From: Paenibacillus oryzisoli
GTDB taxonomy: Bacteria > Bacillota > Bacilli > Paenibacillales > NBRC-103111
Length of the DNA stretch: 64,000 bases
Assembly (NCBI RefSeq): GCF_001653565.1
Contig: NZ_LYPB01000049.1
Span: 1-64,000 of the forward strand
Reading direction: 5' to 3'
This document shows positions 15,127-23,247 of the stretch, piece after piece. The notes beneath the pieces were generated by a model. That model was not told the DNA's origin. It saw only the letters and a list, made by a program, of their open reading frames with translations, and did not search any database. The first letter of the stretch is position 1. Every line of letters starts with the position of its first letter. A program made the position numbers and the translations under genes.

Positions 15127-16947
15127 TCAACCACTAGGTGTAAACCAAATTTCCCGGAAATCAATCCATCCTAAATCGTTGATCCTTACCCCTTTAATTG
15201 AATCATGATACGTCGTTTGTTGGGAGCGATGCAAGACGAAAAGGAATGATTTCTCCTCCTGAAGCTCGGCAACCAATTCATGTAATCCTGCAATTCGACC
15301 ATCCATATTAGGATTACTAAGAATCCCCTGCATTTTCGAATCTACCCACTCCTGCCGCTCTTTGTTCAAATGTGCACGCACATAGCTGTTGCTTTGTTTC
15401 AATGTTTGTATGATATGAAGGTCATAATTGCTTTCCATGCATATGTGATAAAAAATAAGATCAGCTTCGTCAATGGTGTCCATTTGCGTCATATCAGACT
15501 CACTTCGAATGGTAATCTCGATAGGAATTCCAATCTGCTCGCACTGCCTGCAAATCCACATGGCATCATCATTATTGTTCCGATAGACATACATATGTAG
15601 CGTCTCGCCCTTGTAGCCCATTTCATGTAGCAAACGCTTGGCTTCCGCAATATCGGTCCTTGACCCGCTAACTAGTGGTTCCATCGTCGGGATAAAACTG
15701 CTTGCAGGCGCTTCACGAAATCCACCAAGCTCACCGATCATACGCTCACGATCTATAACCAAATCTACGGCTTTACGGAAGTTGGGATGGAACTGCGGCC
15801 CTCTTTTATTACGATTAAACGTGATTAAACTGCATCCCATTATCGTTTGTTCAATTTGATGCCATTCTGAATCTTTATCGATCGCACCTACTGGCTTCAT
15901 CGAATTCGATTGCCCGCGATACACTTGAACCATATCCCAACTTGGTGTTGATTCCTGCAGATCGGTTGGCAGCAGCCAGAATTCAACGAGATCCATATGC
16001 GGCCTTACACCAAAATAACTATCAAACGCACGCAGCTTGCAAATGTAATCATCGTTTCTCTCCAGCCTGAACGGCCCCGTCCCAATCGGCATTCGCCCGA
16101 AAATCGATTCATTATCCCGGCAAATTTCCTCAGGAACAATAGCCATCGAGGTATGTGCCAACTGTTGAAGAAACAGCACGTTCGGCTGGCTTAATTCAAT
16201 TGCAATCGCACTGCGATTCAGCACGGTAATCGTCTCGATACTTTCGGTCATCCAACCTTGCGTGGCGGCCTGACCAAGCTTCTTTAATCGCGACAACGAG
16301 TAACACACATCATGCGCAGTCATTTCCCTACCGTGATGGAACAGCACCCCTTTGCGCAGATAAAACGTATAATGCAAGCCATCCTCACTCTTCTCCCAAT
16401 AGTGTGCCAAATGAGGCTCGATCACCATTGTCTGCGGATTATAGCGGATAAGGGTATCGAAAATTTGACTCGCCAGATGGAAATCAAACGCAAAAAAAGT
16501 CTGCGCAGGATCCAAAGTCACCAACCATTTGTATACGGGGACACGTAAAGTATCCTTGAAACGCTCCTCATGCTCAACCGCCCGGTAGCCAAAAAAGCTG
16601 AACAACCACTCGATAAAGGAGTCCTGCAGTGTTTCTCCCTTGCCTAGTTGATGTATCAGCTCAATCGTGCCTAAGTAATCACCTCGATTGGCAAGCTCCA
16701 CTGCTTGTTTCGAGATCATATCTTCCGATGAAACCAAAAAAGTAAGCTCTGAAATGTTCCCTCTACCCCGTCCGGGTTTCCAAGAAATCCAGTTATGCTC
16801 ACTCATTTTTTTCAATAAAATCTTCACATTCCGTGTCGAACAATATAATCTCTCTGCTAATTCTTCTAGCGTAATAGGTTGCGGTTTATGCTCAACACCA
16901 TGCTCAAAACCTGCGCGTAGCTCTAGAAAATGAGTAAGAAGCTGCAT
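15127..16947 (-). CDS. SgrR-family regulator with solute-binding domain
   Basis: A 606-residue one-component regulator. The N-terminal HTH of the SgrR type (residues about 20-75) reads ITLEELAERLYCSTRNVKIL followed by KPGRGRG, and the rest is a periplasmic-binding-protein-like domain of the oligopeptide/nickel family (family 5; landmarks VFDTL-like QIFDTLIRYNP, GLHYTFYLRKGVLFHHG, IGTGPFRL). It lacks a signal peptide, so it binds its ligand in the cytoplasm. The ATG at 16947 follows AAGGAAG by 8 bases. It is divergent from a 49-residue ORF. In enterobacteria SgrR controls sgrS/sgrT under sugar-phosphate stress; here the target is not shown. Confidence 0.88.
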   Translation of the reverse strand: MQLLTHFLELRAGFEHGVEHKPQPITLEELAERLYCSTRNVKILLKKMSEHNWISWKPGRGRGNISELTFLVSSEDMISKQAVELANRGDYLGTIELIHQLGKGETLQDSFIEWLFSFFGYRAVEHEERFKDTLRVPVYKWLVTLDPAQTFFAFDFHLASQIFDTLIRYNPQTMVIEPHLAHYWEKSEDGLHYTFYLRKGVLFHHGREMTAHDVCYSLSRLKKLGQAATQGWMTESIETITVLNRSAIAIELSQPNVLFLQQLAHTSMAIVPEEICRDNESIFGRMPIGTGPFRLERNDDYICKLRAFDSYFGVRPHMDLVEFWLLPTDLQESTPSWDMVQVYRGQSNSMKPVGAIDKDSEWHQIEQTIMGCSLITFNRNKRGPQFHPNFRKAVDLVIDRERMIGELGGFREAPASSFIPTMEPLVSGSRTDIAEAKRLLHEMGYKGETLHMYVYRNNNDDAMWICRQCEQIGIPIEITIRSESDMTQMDTIDEADLIFYHICMESNYDLHIIQTLKQSNSYVRAHLNKERQEWVDSKMQGILSNPNMDGRIAGLHELVAELQEEKSFLFVLHRSQQTTYHDSIKGVRINDLGWIDFREIWFTPSG

Positions 16948-17060
16948 TGTTGGCTTCCTTTCTAAAAGGGGAAATCTTTGAAGTGAATTATACACTTTTT
17001 GTTCCCCTTATTCTAGCGTAAACTAAACGTATCAGGAAAAGAAAGGAAAGTGACCCTCGT

Positions 17061-17210
17061 ATGCAACCAACAGACCTCTATGTATCAGAGAAATTAATGG
17101 AGTGGCAACAACATGATTTGGAAAGCCAATCCCGCGAACATTGGAAATGGCAAGCAGGTAAAAAAAGAAAAGTCTACGTGCTTCTAACTAGCTTATTCTT
17201 CTGGCTTTAA
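17061..17210 (+). CDS. 49-aa small protein divergent from SgrR-like gene
   Basis: An ORF starting MQPTDLYVSEKLMEWQQ, rich in Gln, Glu and Trp, then basic (GKKRKVYV), ending in a short hydrophobic tail LLTSLFFWL. An AAGGAAAG box lies about 10-13 bases upstream, longer than ideal. Its last 23 bases overlap the 3' end of the convergent VanZ gene. I recall similar short proteins in Paenibacillus but cannot name a family. It could be the divergently transcribed partner of the SgrR-like regulator; that link is inference from position only. Confidence 0.55.
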   Translation: MQPTDLYVSEKLMEWQQHDLESQSREHWKWQAGKKRKVYVLLTSLFFWL

Positions 17211-17706
17211 TTCGATTCCGTATCGTAACTACTAGTACAATCAGAATGAGCGCACACACAATACCAACTCCGTCGACGACTACATCGATGCCGTGCCCCG
17301 TTCGGTCTTTCACGAACGATTGATGCCATTCATCCGACATTGCGTACAGCAATGAGATTAGGAAGGAGCTGATCAAAGCTATGTTCATTCTGACAGGTTT
17401 GGCAAGTAAAGCAATCGACCAAAGCAGGGCAAGCACAGCGTATTCGCTAACGTGCCCTGCTTTTCTTATGAAGAATTCGATCATATTAATGGGATCTTGC
17501 CATGAAATTACTTGTTGATCATAGGTAAACTTCACTTTGGGTATATGTTCTTTTAATTTATCCGTCGAAAATTTCGATTCCAAATAGGGCTTCAAGCTTT
17601 GCTGCTGGTAGGGTTCGGCAGACTTCATATAAATGAAAGCCATCCACAGAAGGGCTGCCACTAAGAACACGTAGAATACCGTTTTCGATTGTGTTGACTT
17701 TGGCAT
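17188..17706 (-). CDS. VanZ-family membrane protein
   Basis: A 172-residue protein with four hydrophobic helices and the VanZ landmarks RKAGHVSEYAVLALL near residue 80 and LLYAMSDEWHQSFVKDRTGH near residue 118, including the conserved His/Glu/Asp residues. VanZ domains occur in teicoplanin resistance and many unrelated Gram-positive membrane proteins; a resistance role cannot be assumed. The ATG at 17706 is 5 bases after AGGTG. It lies downstream of and close to a small membrane protein gene, probably one operon. Confidence 0.88.
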   Translation of the reverse strand: MPKSTQSKTVFYVFLVAALLWMAFIYMKSAEPYQQQSLKPYLESKFSTDKLKEHIPKVKFTYDQQVISWQDPINMIEFFIRKAGHVSEYAVLALLWSIALLAKPVRMNIALISSFLISLLYAMSDEWHQSFVKDRTGHGIDVVVDGVGIVCALILIVLVVTIRNRIKARRIS

Positions 17707-17723
17707 AACGGCACCTTTCTCTC

Positions 17724-18011
17724 TCACAGATTCATTTTCTTACGAATACTGAATAAGGCAAAGAATTCAATAACCATTAAATTCACGGCGGATACACCAT
17801 AGAAGGCCATCCCAAACATCATCTGAAACTGATCTGTGGTGACCGATTTCCACCATAAAACGGCGAGCCCCGTCAACACCATATTTAACGCCGTCGTGAT
17901 CCAAAAAGAGAATCCTAAACGATTCGTTTTTCGCATCAAAAGGACACCAATTACAAACGGAACAACGAAAGCGATCCCCAAGTAAACCCAATACAATACT
18001 GCGTTTGACAC
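17724..18011 (-). CDS. Small membrane protein upstream of vanZ
   Basis: A 95-residue protein with three predicted membrane helices (VLYWVYLGIAFVVPFVIGVL, WITTALNMVLTGLAVLWW, FGVSAVNLMVIEFFALF region). The start is GTG at 18011 with GGGAG about 10 bases upstream. Its stop is 17 bases from the VanZ start, so the two form an operon. Family not recognised. Confidence 0.72.
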   Translation of the reverse strand: MSNAVLYWVYLGIAFVVPFVIGVLLMRKTNRLGFSFWITTALNMVLTGLAVLWWKSVTTDQFQMMFGMAFYGVSAVNLMVIEFFALFSIRKKMNL

Positions 18012-18161
18012 TTCTACTTCACTCCCAAACGATCAACTAGTTAATACTACTAGGTTAGCATGAAAATAACTATGAAAACAACGTTCAGCCCCCCATTGCA
18101 ACAGAATCGCCATACAGCTTGAAGGAATAAAAGCCATTGAAAAAATCCTATGTCTCAGGTA

Positions 18162-18190
18162 TTGCTTGCCCCTTGATATTCATGTATAAT
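18162..18190 (+). promoter_or_regulatory. Sigma-A promoter of tRNA-Ala
   Basis: TTGCTT at 18162-18167 and TATAAT at 18185-18190, spaced by 17 bases, about 35 bases upstream of the tRNA. Good match to a vegetative promoter. Confidence 0.75.
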
Positions 18191-18224
18191 ACAAAAAGTC
18201 GACGTTACTTGTAAGCGACATCAC

Positions 18225-18297
18225 GGGGCCTTAGCTCAGCTGGGAGAGCGCATCGCTGGCAGCGATGAGGTCAGGGGTTCGATCCCCCTAGGCTCCA
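18225..18297 (+). tRNA. tRNA-Ala (anticodon GGC)
   Basis: A 73-base tRNA. The acceptor arms GGGGCCT / AGGCTCC pair with one G-U, the D arm reads GCTCAGCTGGGAGAGC, the anticodon stem CATCG / CGATG encloses loop CTGGCAG with anticodon GGC, and the T arm carries GGTTCGATCC. The discriminator base is A and the 3' CCA is not encoded. It is a single-gene transcript with its own promoter and terminator. Confidence 0.97.
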
Positions 18298-18306
18298 TAC
18301 AAGATA

Positions 18307-18338
18307 AACCACGATCCTTCAGGATCGTGGTTTTTTGT
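18307..18338 (+). terminator. Terminator after tRNA-Ala
   Basis: Stem AACCACGATCC / GGATCGTGGTT with loop TTCA followed by TTTT, beginning ten bases after the tRNA. Confidence 0.92.
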
Positions 18339-18690
18339 ATGGATCATGGGGGTAAGAACCCCTCAGGGTTCGCCCGCGCGGACGGAGCGTAGCGTAGGAG
18401 CACGGCGTCTGAATCTACCGCTAAAAGTCCTCTTCGAGTTCGCTTCGTCAGCCATTTAAATCAGGATTCGGACATCCCTTATCGGGGTGCCATCCAAGTG
18501 GCAGCTCCTAGGCTCCATATTGAACAAAAAAAGAACATGTCATGCGACATGTTCTTTTTCGTTCTTGGAGCCGTATGGGGGTGAGAACCCCTGAGGGGTT
18601 TGATTTATATATTTGAGGCAGTGCAATTAATAATGGCGAGCGAGCGCATCGCTTACAGATCATACAAAAAACTTGATCAAACACCATTAG
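18339..18690. other. Gene-free stretch with duplicated tRNA 3' end and terminator
   Basis: About 350 bases without a gene. The 13-base string CCTAGGCTCCATA, identical to the tRNA-Ala 3' end plus flank (18287-18299), recurs at 18507-18519, followed by a second terminator-like hairpin (AAGAACATGTC / GACATGTTCTT, 18530-18555) with a T run. After each hairpin comes a version of ATGGGGGTRAGAACCCCT (18349 and 18576). This looks like a decayed duplication of the tRNA tail region. Confidence 0.7.
18507..18519 (+). repeat. Copy of tRNA-Ala 3' end
   Basis: CCTAGGCTCCATA matches 18287-18299, which covers the last bases of tRNA-Ala and two flanking bases. It could be an old attachment-site-like duplication or the stub of a lost second tRNA gene; no integrase is present between or near the copies. 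Confidence 0.65.
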
Positions 18691-18725
18691 AAAAGGCTGC
18701 CAAGGTTAAACCCCTGGCAGCCGTT
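18690..18725 (-). terminator. Terminator after Rpn-like pseudogene
   Basis: On the minus strand GGCTGCCA / TGGCAGCC followed by TTTTCTAATGG, just after the TAA of the decayed nuclease gene. It implies the gene was once a complete expressed unit. Confidence 0.7.
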
Positions 18726-18727
18726 TA

Positions 18728-19104
18728 GTTAATGATCTTGATTCAATTTCTTTAATTCTTCAATTGAAAGTCCTGTTAATTCCGAAACGGACTCCATGTC
18801 CATTCCTTTTGCCAGCATTTTATTAGCTACTTCAAGTCTGCCTTCTCATTGTCATATCGGTTAAATAACTGCATCTCGATATTAATCAATTTGCCATCTG
18901 CTGTTTTAGCTAGGATATCAAATATGGATTGCTTACCTTGAGGTGAATCTTTATCAGTGTATGGATTCATGAGTAAGATTTCGGTATGCGGTTGCTCTCC
19001 GGTTTCTTGAAAGGTACGTTTAGGAAAGCCAGTAGCACGTCTTTATTCTCTTCGGTTAGGGCAGCCTGCTCTGAACTTTTGCAGTACTTCCTTTGCCAAC
19101 CCAT
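18728..19104 (-). pseudogene. Decayed Rpn/PD-(D/E)XK nuclease-family (transposase-like) gene
   Basis: Three pieces in different frames belong to one Rpn-family (PDDEXK_2) protein. The N-side piece reads TEENKDVLLAFLN; the next frame gives GEQPHTEILLMNPYTDKD and GKQSIFDILAKTADGK, then LINIEMQLFNRYDNEK with the catalytic D and ExQ; the last frame gives LEVANKMLAKGMDMESVSEL ending KKLNQDH. There is at least one frameshift plus an internal deletion of well over 100 codons joining the core to the C-terminus. Rpn proteins are RecA-independent recombination-promoting nucleases; this copy cannot be functional. Confidence 0.85.
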
Positions 19105-19137
19105 GTAGAATTCCTCTGCGTTAATAATCATTCTATA

Positions 19138-19175
19138 GAAAAAGGGCTAAGCAAAACGCTCAGCCCCTCTCTCTT
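19138..19175 (-). terminator. Terminator after second Rpn fragment
   Basis: On the minus strand GGGCTGAGC / GCTTAGCCC followed by TTTTTC, about 30 bases after the stop of the second fragment. Confidence 0.75.
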
Positions 19176-19203
19176 GGTTACATGCTATACTTATCATCCG
19201 ATG

Positions 19204-19508
19204 TTAATGCATCTGTTTCAACTTCTCCAAATCATCTGAGGAAATACCCGTCAACTCTGAGATTGTTGCTATGTCCATGCCTTTACCGAGCATATTCTTT
19301 GCTACTTCAAGCATTGAAGCTTCATCATGTAGTGCCTTCTGTCGCATTTCATACATTCGCCTCGCTTCTGTATCTTGGCTCAAGTAATCTAGTACGGTCA
19401 TAACCTTGCTCAATGCCGGTTCCTTCATCTTCAACGCCACCCAGTGTTTTGTATCTTCACTTAATACTGTTTGCTCCAGTAGTGCAGGTAAGGGTTCATT
19501 AAAGTAAT
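19204..19508 (-). pseudogene. C-terminal fragment of a second Rpn-family nuclease gene
   Basis: About 100 codons open on the minus strand encoding the C-terminal part of the same family: DYFNEPLPALLEQTVLSEDT, then a helical segment ending KNMLGKGMDIATISELTGIS. An in-frame stop lies just before DYFNEP, and the N-terminal catalytic half is missing. The C-terminus is paralogous to that of the neighbouring pseudogene (MLAKGMDMESVSELTGLS against MLGKGMDIATISELTGIS), so two family members once stood in tandem. Confidence 0.82.
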
Positions 19509-19545
19509 CTTAGTCAGAGGTGATGACTCTCCTGTCTCCTAATCA

Positions 19546-20478
19546 CTAACCCCCGTCAAATGCCTTTTGCAATTCCGCGATATTGAACTTCTTCATCTTC
19601 ATAAAAGCGAACGTAAGACGAGCCCGCTGCTCTTCGGAGCCCCCAGATAACAGTTCATCCATGATGGCAGGAGAAATCTGCCAGGATACACCGAACTGGT
19701 CTTTAAGCCAGCCACACTGCTCAGCCTCAGGCACGTGGGAGAGCTTATCCCAATAGTAGTCAATCTCTTCTTGTGTTTCACAATTGACTAGAAGTGAGAT
19801 GGCTTCATTAAATTGAAAATCGTGCTTGTGCGCGCTGTCCATTGCCGTAAACCACGTATTTTCCAGCATAAAGTCGGAGAACAATACTGTTCCTTCTTGA
19901 TCCGGTTCGGCACCAGAGCCATGACGCAATAGAGCGCCAGGTTGAGAATGGCGGAAAACCGAAAGATAGAATTCACGGGCCGCCTCCGCCTTGCCGCAGT
20001 TACTGCCAACGAATAACATGGAAGGAATAATCGCAGGACGAGGCTCTCCATACGGATTCGTCAGCATAAGCTGCCAGGACACACCATACTTGTCCTGAAT
20101 CCAACCATACCGTTTACTGAAAGGGTACTCACCTAGCGGCATAAGCGCGGTTCCTCCATCAGACAGCTTGTTCCACACTTCGTCGATCATTGCTTCTGCG
20201 TTCACGTCCCGAGACGGATCAAAATTCACGATAAATGAGATTGCTGGATTGAGCTTGAAAAGCGGACCAGCAGAAATAGCCATAAATGGCTGTCCCCAGA
20301 TTTGGAACGATACTAGGTCACAATCGCCTGATGGCGTCTCGTACAAAACCGTCGTGTTTGTGATGTTGGATTGGGGAAACACTGCGCAGTAGAACTCTGC
20401 GGCTTGTTTCGCTTCCTTGTCGAACCATAGGTGCGGCGTAATCAATGGCATCTTGCCTCTATTGGCTTCCATATTCAA
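19546..20478 (-). CDS. Tandem-VOC (PhnB-like) protein
   Basis: A protein of about 310 residues made of two consecutive VOC/PhnB domains (old name 3-demethylubiquinone-9 3-methyltransferase-like). Each begins with a PHLWFD or PSMLFVG-type strand and has the AAEFYCAVFP / AAREFYLSVF motif, and each ends with GWIQDKYGVSWQL or GWLKDQFGVSWQI. The preferred start is TTG at 20478 with GGAGG 8 bases upstream; an ATG two codons later is the alternative. Members bind metal or small molecules; this one's substrate is unknown. A single-domain paralogue is at 30748. Confidence 0.85.
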   Translation of the reverse strand: MNMEANRGKMPLITPHLWFDKEAKQAAEFYCAVFPQSNITNTTVLYETPSGDCDLVSFQIWGQPFMAISAGPLFKLNPAISFIVNFDPSRDVNAEAMIDEVWNKLSDGGTALMPLGEYPFSKRYGWIQDKYGVSWQLMLTNPYGEPRPAIIPSMLFVGSNCGKAEAAREFYLSVFRHSQPGALLRHGSGAEPDQEGTVLFSDFMLENTWFTAMDSAHKHDFQFNEAISLLVNCETQEEIDYYWDKLSHVPEAEQCGWLKDQFGVSWQISPAIMDELLSGGSEEQRARLTFAFMKMKKFNIAELQKAFDGG

Positions 20479-20596
20479 AACGAGCTCCTCCCTTGGAATA
20501 AGACTTCTTCCTAATTTTAACATAGACCCGCCTGAAATGGAACAGACGTTCTGTATCCCTTCCTTTTTCAAACCCCTCCTCCATCCATCCTTAATT

Positions 20597-21358
20597 CTAC
20601 AAATAATGCATTGTCACCTCACTTCTGACTAAAAATCTTGCGTTGATACCCGTCTGCCCAATTCCCTTGGATATGTAGTAAGCCCCGTGCTGTGTTGTAT
20701 GTAGCCCCTTATATATGCCCATGCGAGGCAATTTACCGGCATCTTTCAGTCTGAATAAATAGGGTAGATTGAATTGTTTCCCATGCAAATGTCCAGCCAT
20801 TAAATAATCGTAGGGCTTTTTCAAATCAAGAACGATGTTAGGATCATGCGTAATCACGATTTTGGGTCTAGTAGGATCAACATGTCGAAAAGATTTTTCG
20901 ATGTCGCTTTTACCTGAATCATAATCATCAATGCCAATGAGTTCAATTTGATCTACATGAACCGATTCATTTCTTAATACATGCAGCCCATACTTTCTAA
21001 GCAGATTTATGACATCCATGACATTTTTTTGCTGATAATCGTGATTGCCAAGAACACAATAAATAGGTACATGGCCTATCGTCATAGCTCTTACATACTT
21101 TTCAAGTTTGACGAGACTCTTTCGATGCTTGGTAAAATCGCCTGTTATACAGATAAGGTCAGGTTTTTCAGCATGGATAATCGATGCAATTTGGATTGGA
21201 CTTATTCTTAATCGTTCTACATGCAAGTCACTAATCTGTAGAATTTTCAAGTGTAGGTCTAGTGGATAATGGATCCGTTCAATTTTTAGCCATTGCGTAG
21301 GTAAGATTAATAGCATATACCCCAATAGGATTAGAATCATTATGTATACAACGATCAT
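20597..21358 (-). CDS. Membrane-anchored metallophosphoesterase (YkuE-like)
   Basis: A 253-residue protein with an N-terminal membrane helix (MIVVYIMILILLGYMLLIL) and a calcineurin-like phosphoesterase domain. All metal-site motifs are present: ISDLHVE (DxH), ITGDFTKH (GDxx), LGNHDYQ (GNHD), IVITHDP and MAGHLHGK (GHxH). Relatives such as YkuE act on lipid or nucleotide phosphoesters at the membrane. The ATG at 21358 follows a GAGGAGAATGGAGAT stretch. Monocistronic. Substrate unknown. Confidence 0.9.
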   Translation of the reverse strand: MIVVYIMILILLGYMLLILPTQWLKIERIHYPLDLHLKILQISDLHVERLRISPIQIASIIHAEKPDLICITGDFTKHRKSLVKLEKYVRAMTIGHVPIYCVLGNHDYQQKNVMDVINLLRKYGLHVLRNESVHVDQIELIGIDDYDSGKSDIEKSFRHVDPTRPKIVITHDPNIVLDLKKPYDYLMAGHLHGKQFNLPYLFRLKDAGKLPRMGIYKGLHTTQHGAYYISKGIGQTGINARFLVRSEVTMHYL

Positions 21359-21539
21359 ATCTCCATTCTCCTCACATACAAAATTCATTTGGATGAAGTA
21401 ATATGTATTCAAAATAATCTAGAATATCCCCTCGGACAACGCATTTTAATGGGGAGTACTTCACGCCTAATTACAGGTTTGTGTAGCCTAATGCAAGGTC
21501 ATACTAGAACTTATTACAACATAAGGAGTTCAAATAATT

Positions 21540-22019
21540 GTGGTAGATCGAATCGTATTATTATCCGTGTGGTTTGGAACCATTTTGCTGCTAGTTCTAT
21601 TCACTCCTAGGAAGAAAATTAGAGAAGCAAACGTAGTTTTTTTATTTAAACAACTCGTAACGTGGCCCCTTGGATTACTGGTCGTTGAATTTCATTTGAT
21701 TGAGTATCCCGTTCGCGAATTCGCATATGCAACGCAGACAAGCTTTGCTTTTGAATATTTTATCTACCCTGCAACATGTGTAATTTATATTCTCAGATAT
21801 CCAGAAAATAAAAGCAGACTGAAAAGAATAGGTTGGCAGCTATTCTGGCCTACTTGGATGACCCTAATTGAAGTCGTAATTGAACGCCATACGAACTTAA
21901 TCGATTACATTCATTGGGCATGGTACTGGACTTGGCTCTCTCTTTCAGCTACATTTTTCTTATCCCTTGTTTATTACAGATGGTTCTTTAGAAAAGGGAT
22001 CGGAAAAGCATCCACATAA
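21540..22019 (+). CDS. CBO0543-family membrane protein
   Basis: A 159-residue protein with four to five hydrophobic helices and conserved charged motifs VEFHLIEYPVREFAYA and WPTWMTLIEVVIERHTNLI, the pattern of the CBO0543 family found in Paenibacillus and Clostridium. The start is GTG at 21540 with AAGGAG about 11 bases upstream. Function of the family is not known. It is followed after 50 bases by a sugar-dehydrogenase-like lipoprotein gene on the same strand. Confidence 0.75.
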   Translation: MVDRIVLLSVWFGTILLLVLFTPRKKIREANVVFLFKQLVTWPLGLLVVEFHLIEYPVREFAYATQTSFAFEYFIYPATCVIYILRYPENKSRLKRIGWQLFWPTWMTLIEVVIERHTNLIDYIHWAWYWTWLSLSATFFLSLVYYRWFFRKGIGKAST

Positions 22020-22068
22020 ATGTGCAATTATCTTTACATCCCAAATCGTTTCATGAAGGAGGTTGATT

Positions 22069-23247
22069 ATGCCTAAACGTTATCATCTTGCTTGTATGAG
22101 CCTAATCTTACTACTTGTCTTACCAGCCTGCCTATGGTCCCAAGATTCAGAACCCTCTACCGCGACTGCGACATCTACTTCGATATCGACATCGAATAGC
22201 ATTGCGCTGAAGGCAGTGTTCGAGCCCAACAGCTTCGATCATCCCGTAGGCATAGAGCATCGTGTTAACTCACCGCAACTCTTATATATCGTTCAGCAAC
22301 CGGGTAAGATCGTTAGTGTGAATATGGAGAAACCGCAAGAAAAGCCCTCTCTCATTCTTGATATTACGGATCGTGTCAATGATAGTGGGAACGAACAGGG
22401 TTTATTAGGCTTAGCCTTCGATCCGAAAGATCCTTCCTTGGCCTATGTCAACTATACGACGGAAACCCATACGATCATCGCACGCTACAAGACGCTGCCT
22501 ACTAATCCTGCTCTTCTGGATCCAGCTAGTGAGCAAGTACTTCTTACTTTCAAACAACCTTATCCGAATCACAATGGCGGGCAACTCGCATTCGGCCCAG
22601 ATGGGTACTTGTACATTGCTACGGGAGACGGTGGCAGCAGCGGAGATCCTCAGAATAATAGCCAGAACTTACAGTCCCTGCTAGGCAAAATACTGCGTAT
22701 CGATGTAGACAAGCAAGAAGGTGGGCTTCACTATGCAAGCCCTGCTGATAACCCTTTTATCAGCAAAGGTGCTAAGGAAATCTATGCCTACGGACTACGA
22801 AATCCATGGCGATTCAGTTTCGATTCTGCAACTGGAAAGCTTTGGGCAGCCGATGTTGGTCAGAATAGATTCGAAGAAATTAATCTCATAGAAAAAGGTA
22901 AAAACTATGGGTGGCGTATTCAAGAAGGATTCGAATGCTACGAACCAAAGACTGGCTGCAATAAAACCGGCTTAGAGCAGCCTCTGTTTACCTATGGTCG
23001 TGATCAAGGCGTATCGATTACGGGCGGCTATGTGTATCGGGGCACGAAGCTCCCTGAACTGAATGGCTGGTACGTGTACGCAGATTATGGGACAGGAAAC
23101 ATCTGGGCGTTATCTCAACAGAAAGATGGAACGGTCACGAACCGAACCTTGCTCAAATCAGGTTTGAATATTGCTTCGTTCGGAACGGACGCGGCAGGCG
23201 AATTATACCTTTGCACGCAAGATGGAAAGATCATGAAAATAGTTTAG
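22069..23247 (+). CDS. PQQ-type sugar dehydrogenase (GSDH) lipoprotein
   Basis: A 392-residue exported lipoprotein (signal with lipobox LVLPAC at about residue 20) with a six-bladed beta-propeller of the glucose/sorbosone dehydrogenase family. Landmarks: NEQGLLGLAFDP, the His/Asn site PNHNGGQLAFGPDGYLYIATG DGG region, LGKILRIDVD, AYGLRNPWRFSFD, ADVGQN, NYGWRIQEG and GGYVYRG. Family members oxidise aldoses with PQQ, although Gram-positive homologues often lack a PQQ source and are uncharacterised. GAAGGAGG lies 6-7 bases before the ATG at 22069. Its stop overlaps the convergent gene by four bases. Confidence 0.87.
   Translation: MPKRYHLACMSLILLLVLPACLWSQDSEPSTATATSTSISTSNSIALKAVFEPNSFDHPVGIEHRVNSPQLLYIVQQPGKIVSVNMEKPQEKPSLILDITDRVNDSGNEQGLLGLAFDPKDPSLAYVNYTTETHTIIARYKTLPTNPALLDPASEQVLLTFKQPYPNHNGGQLAFGPDGYLYIATGDGGSSGDPQNNSQNLQSLLGKILRIDVDKQEGGLHYASPADNPFISKGAKEIYAYGLRNPWRFSFDSATGKLWAADVGQNRFEEINLIEKGKNYGWRIQEGFECYEPKTGCNKTGLEQPLFTYGRDQGVSITGGYVYRGTKLPELNGWYVYADYGTGNIWALSQQKDGTVTNRTLLKSGLNIASFGTDAAGELYLCTQDGKIMKIV

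Noticed and set aside
17188..17706. Glycopeptide resistance from VanZ domain
   Set aside because: VanZ domains are common in unrelated membrane proteins, and no van genes are present.
18287..18519. Integrated element bounded by tRNA-Ala att sites
   Set aside because: Only about 220 bases lie between the copies and no integrase, excisionase or phage gene is seen. Kept as a scar, not as an element.
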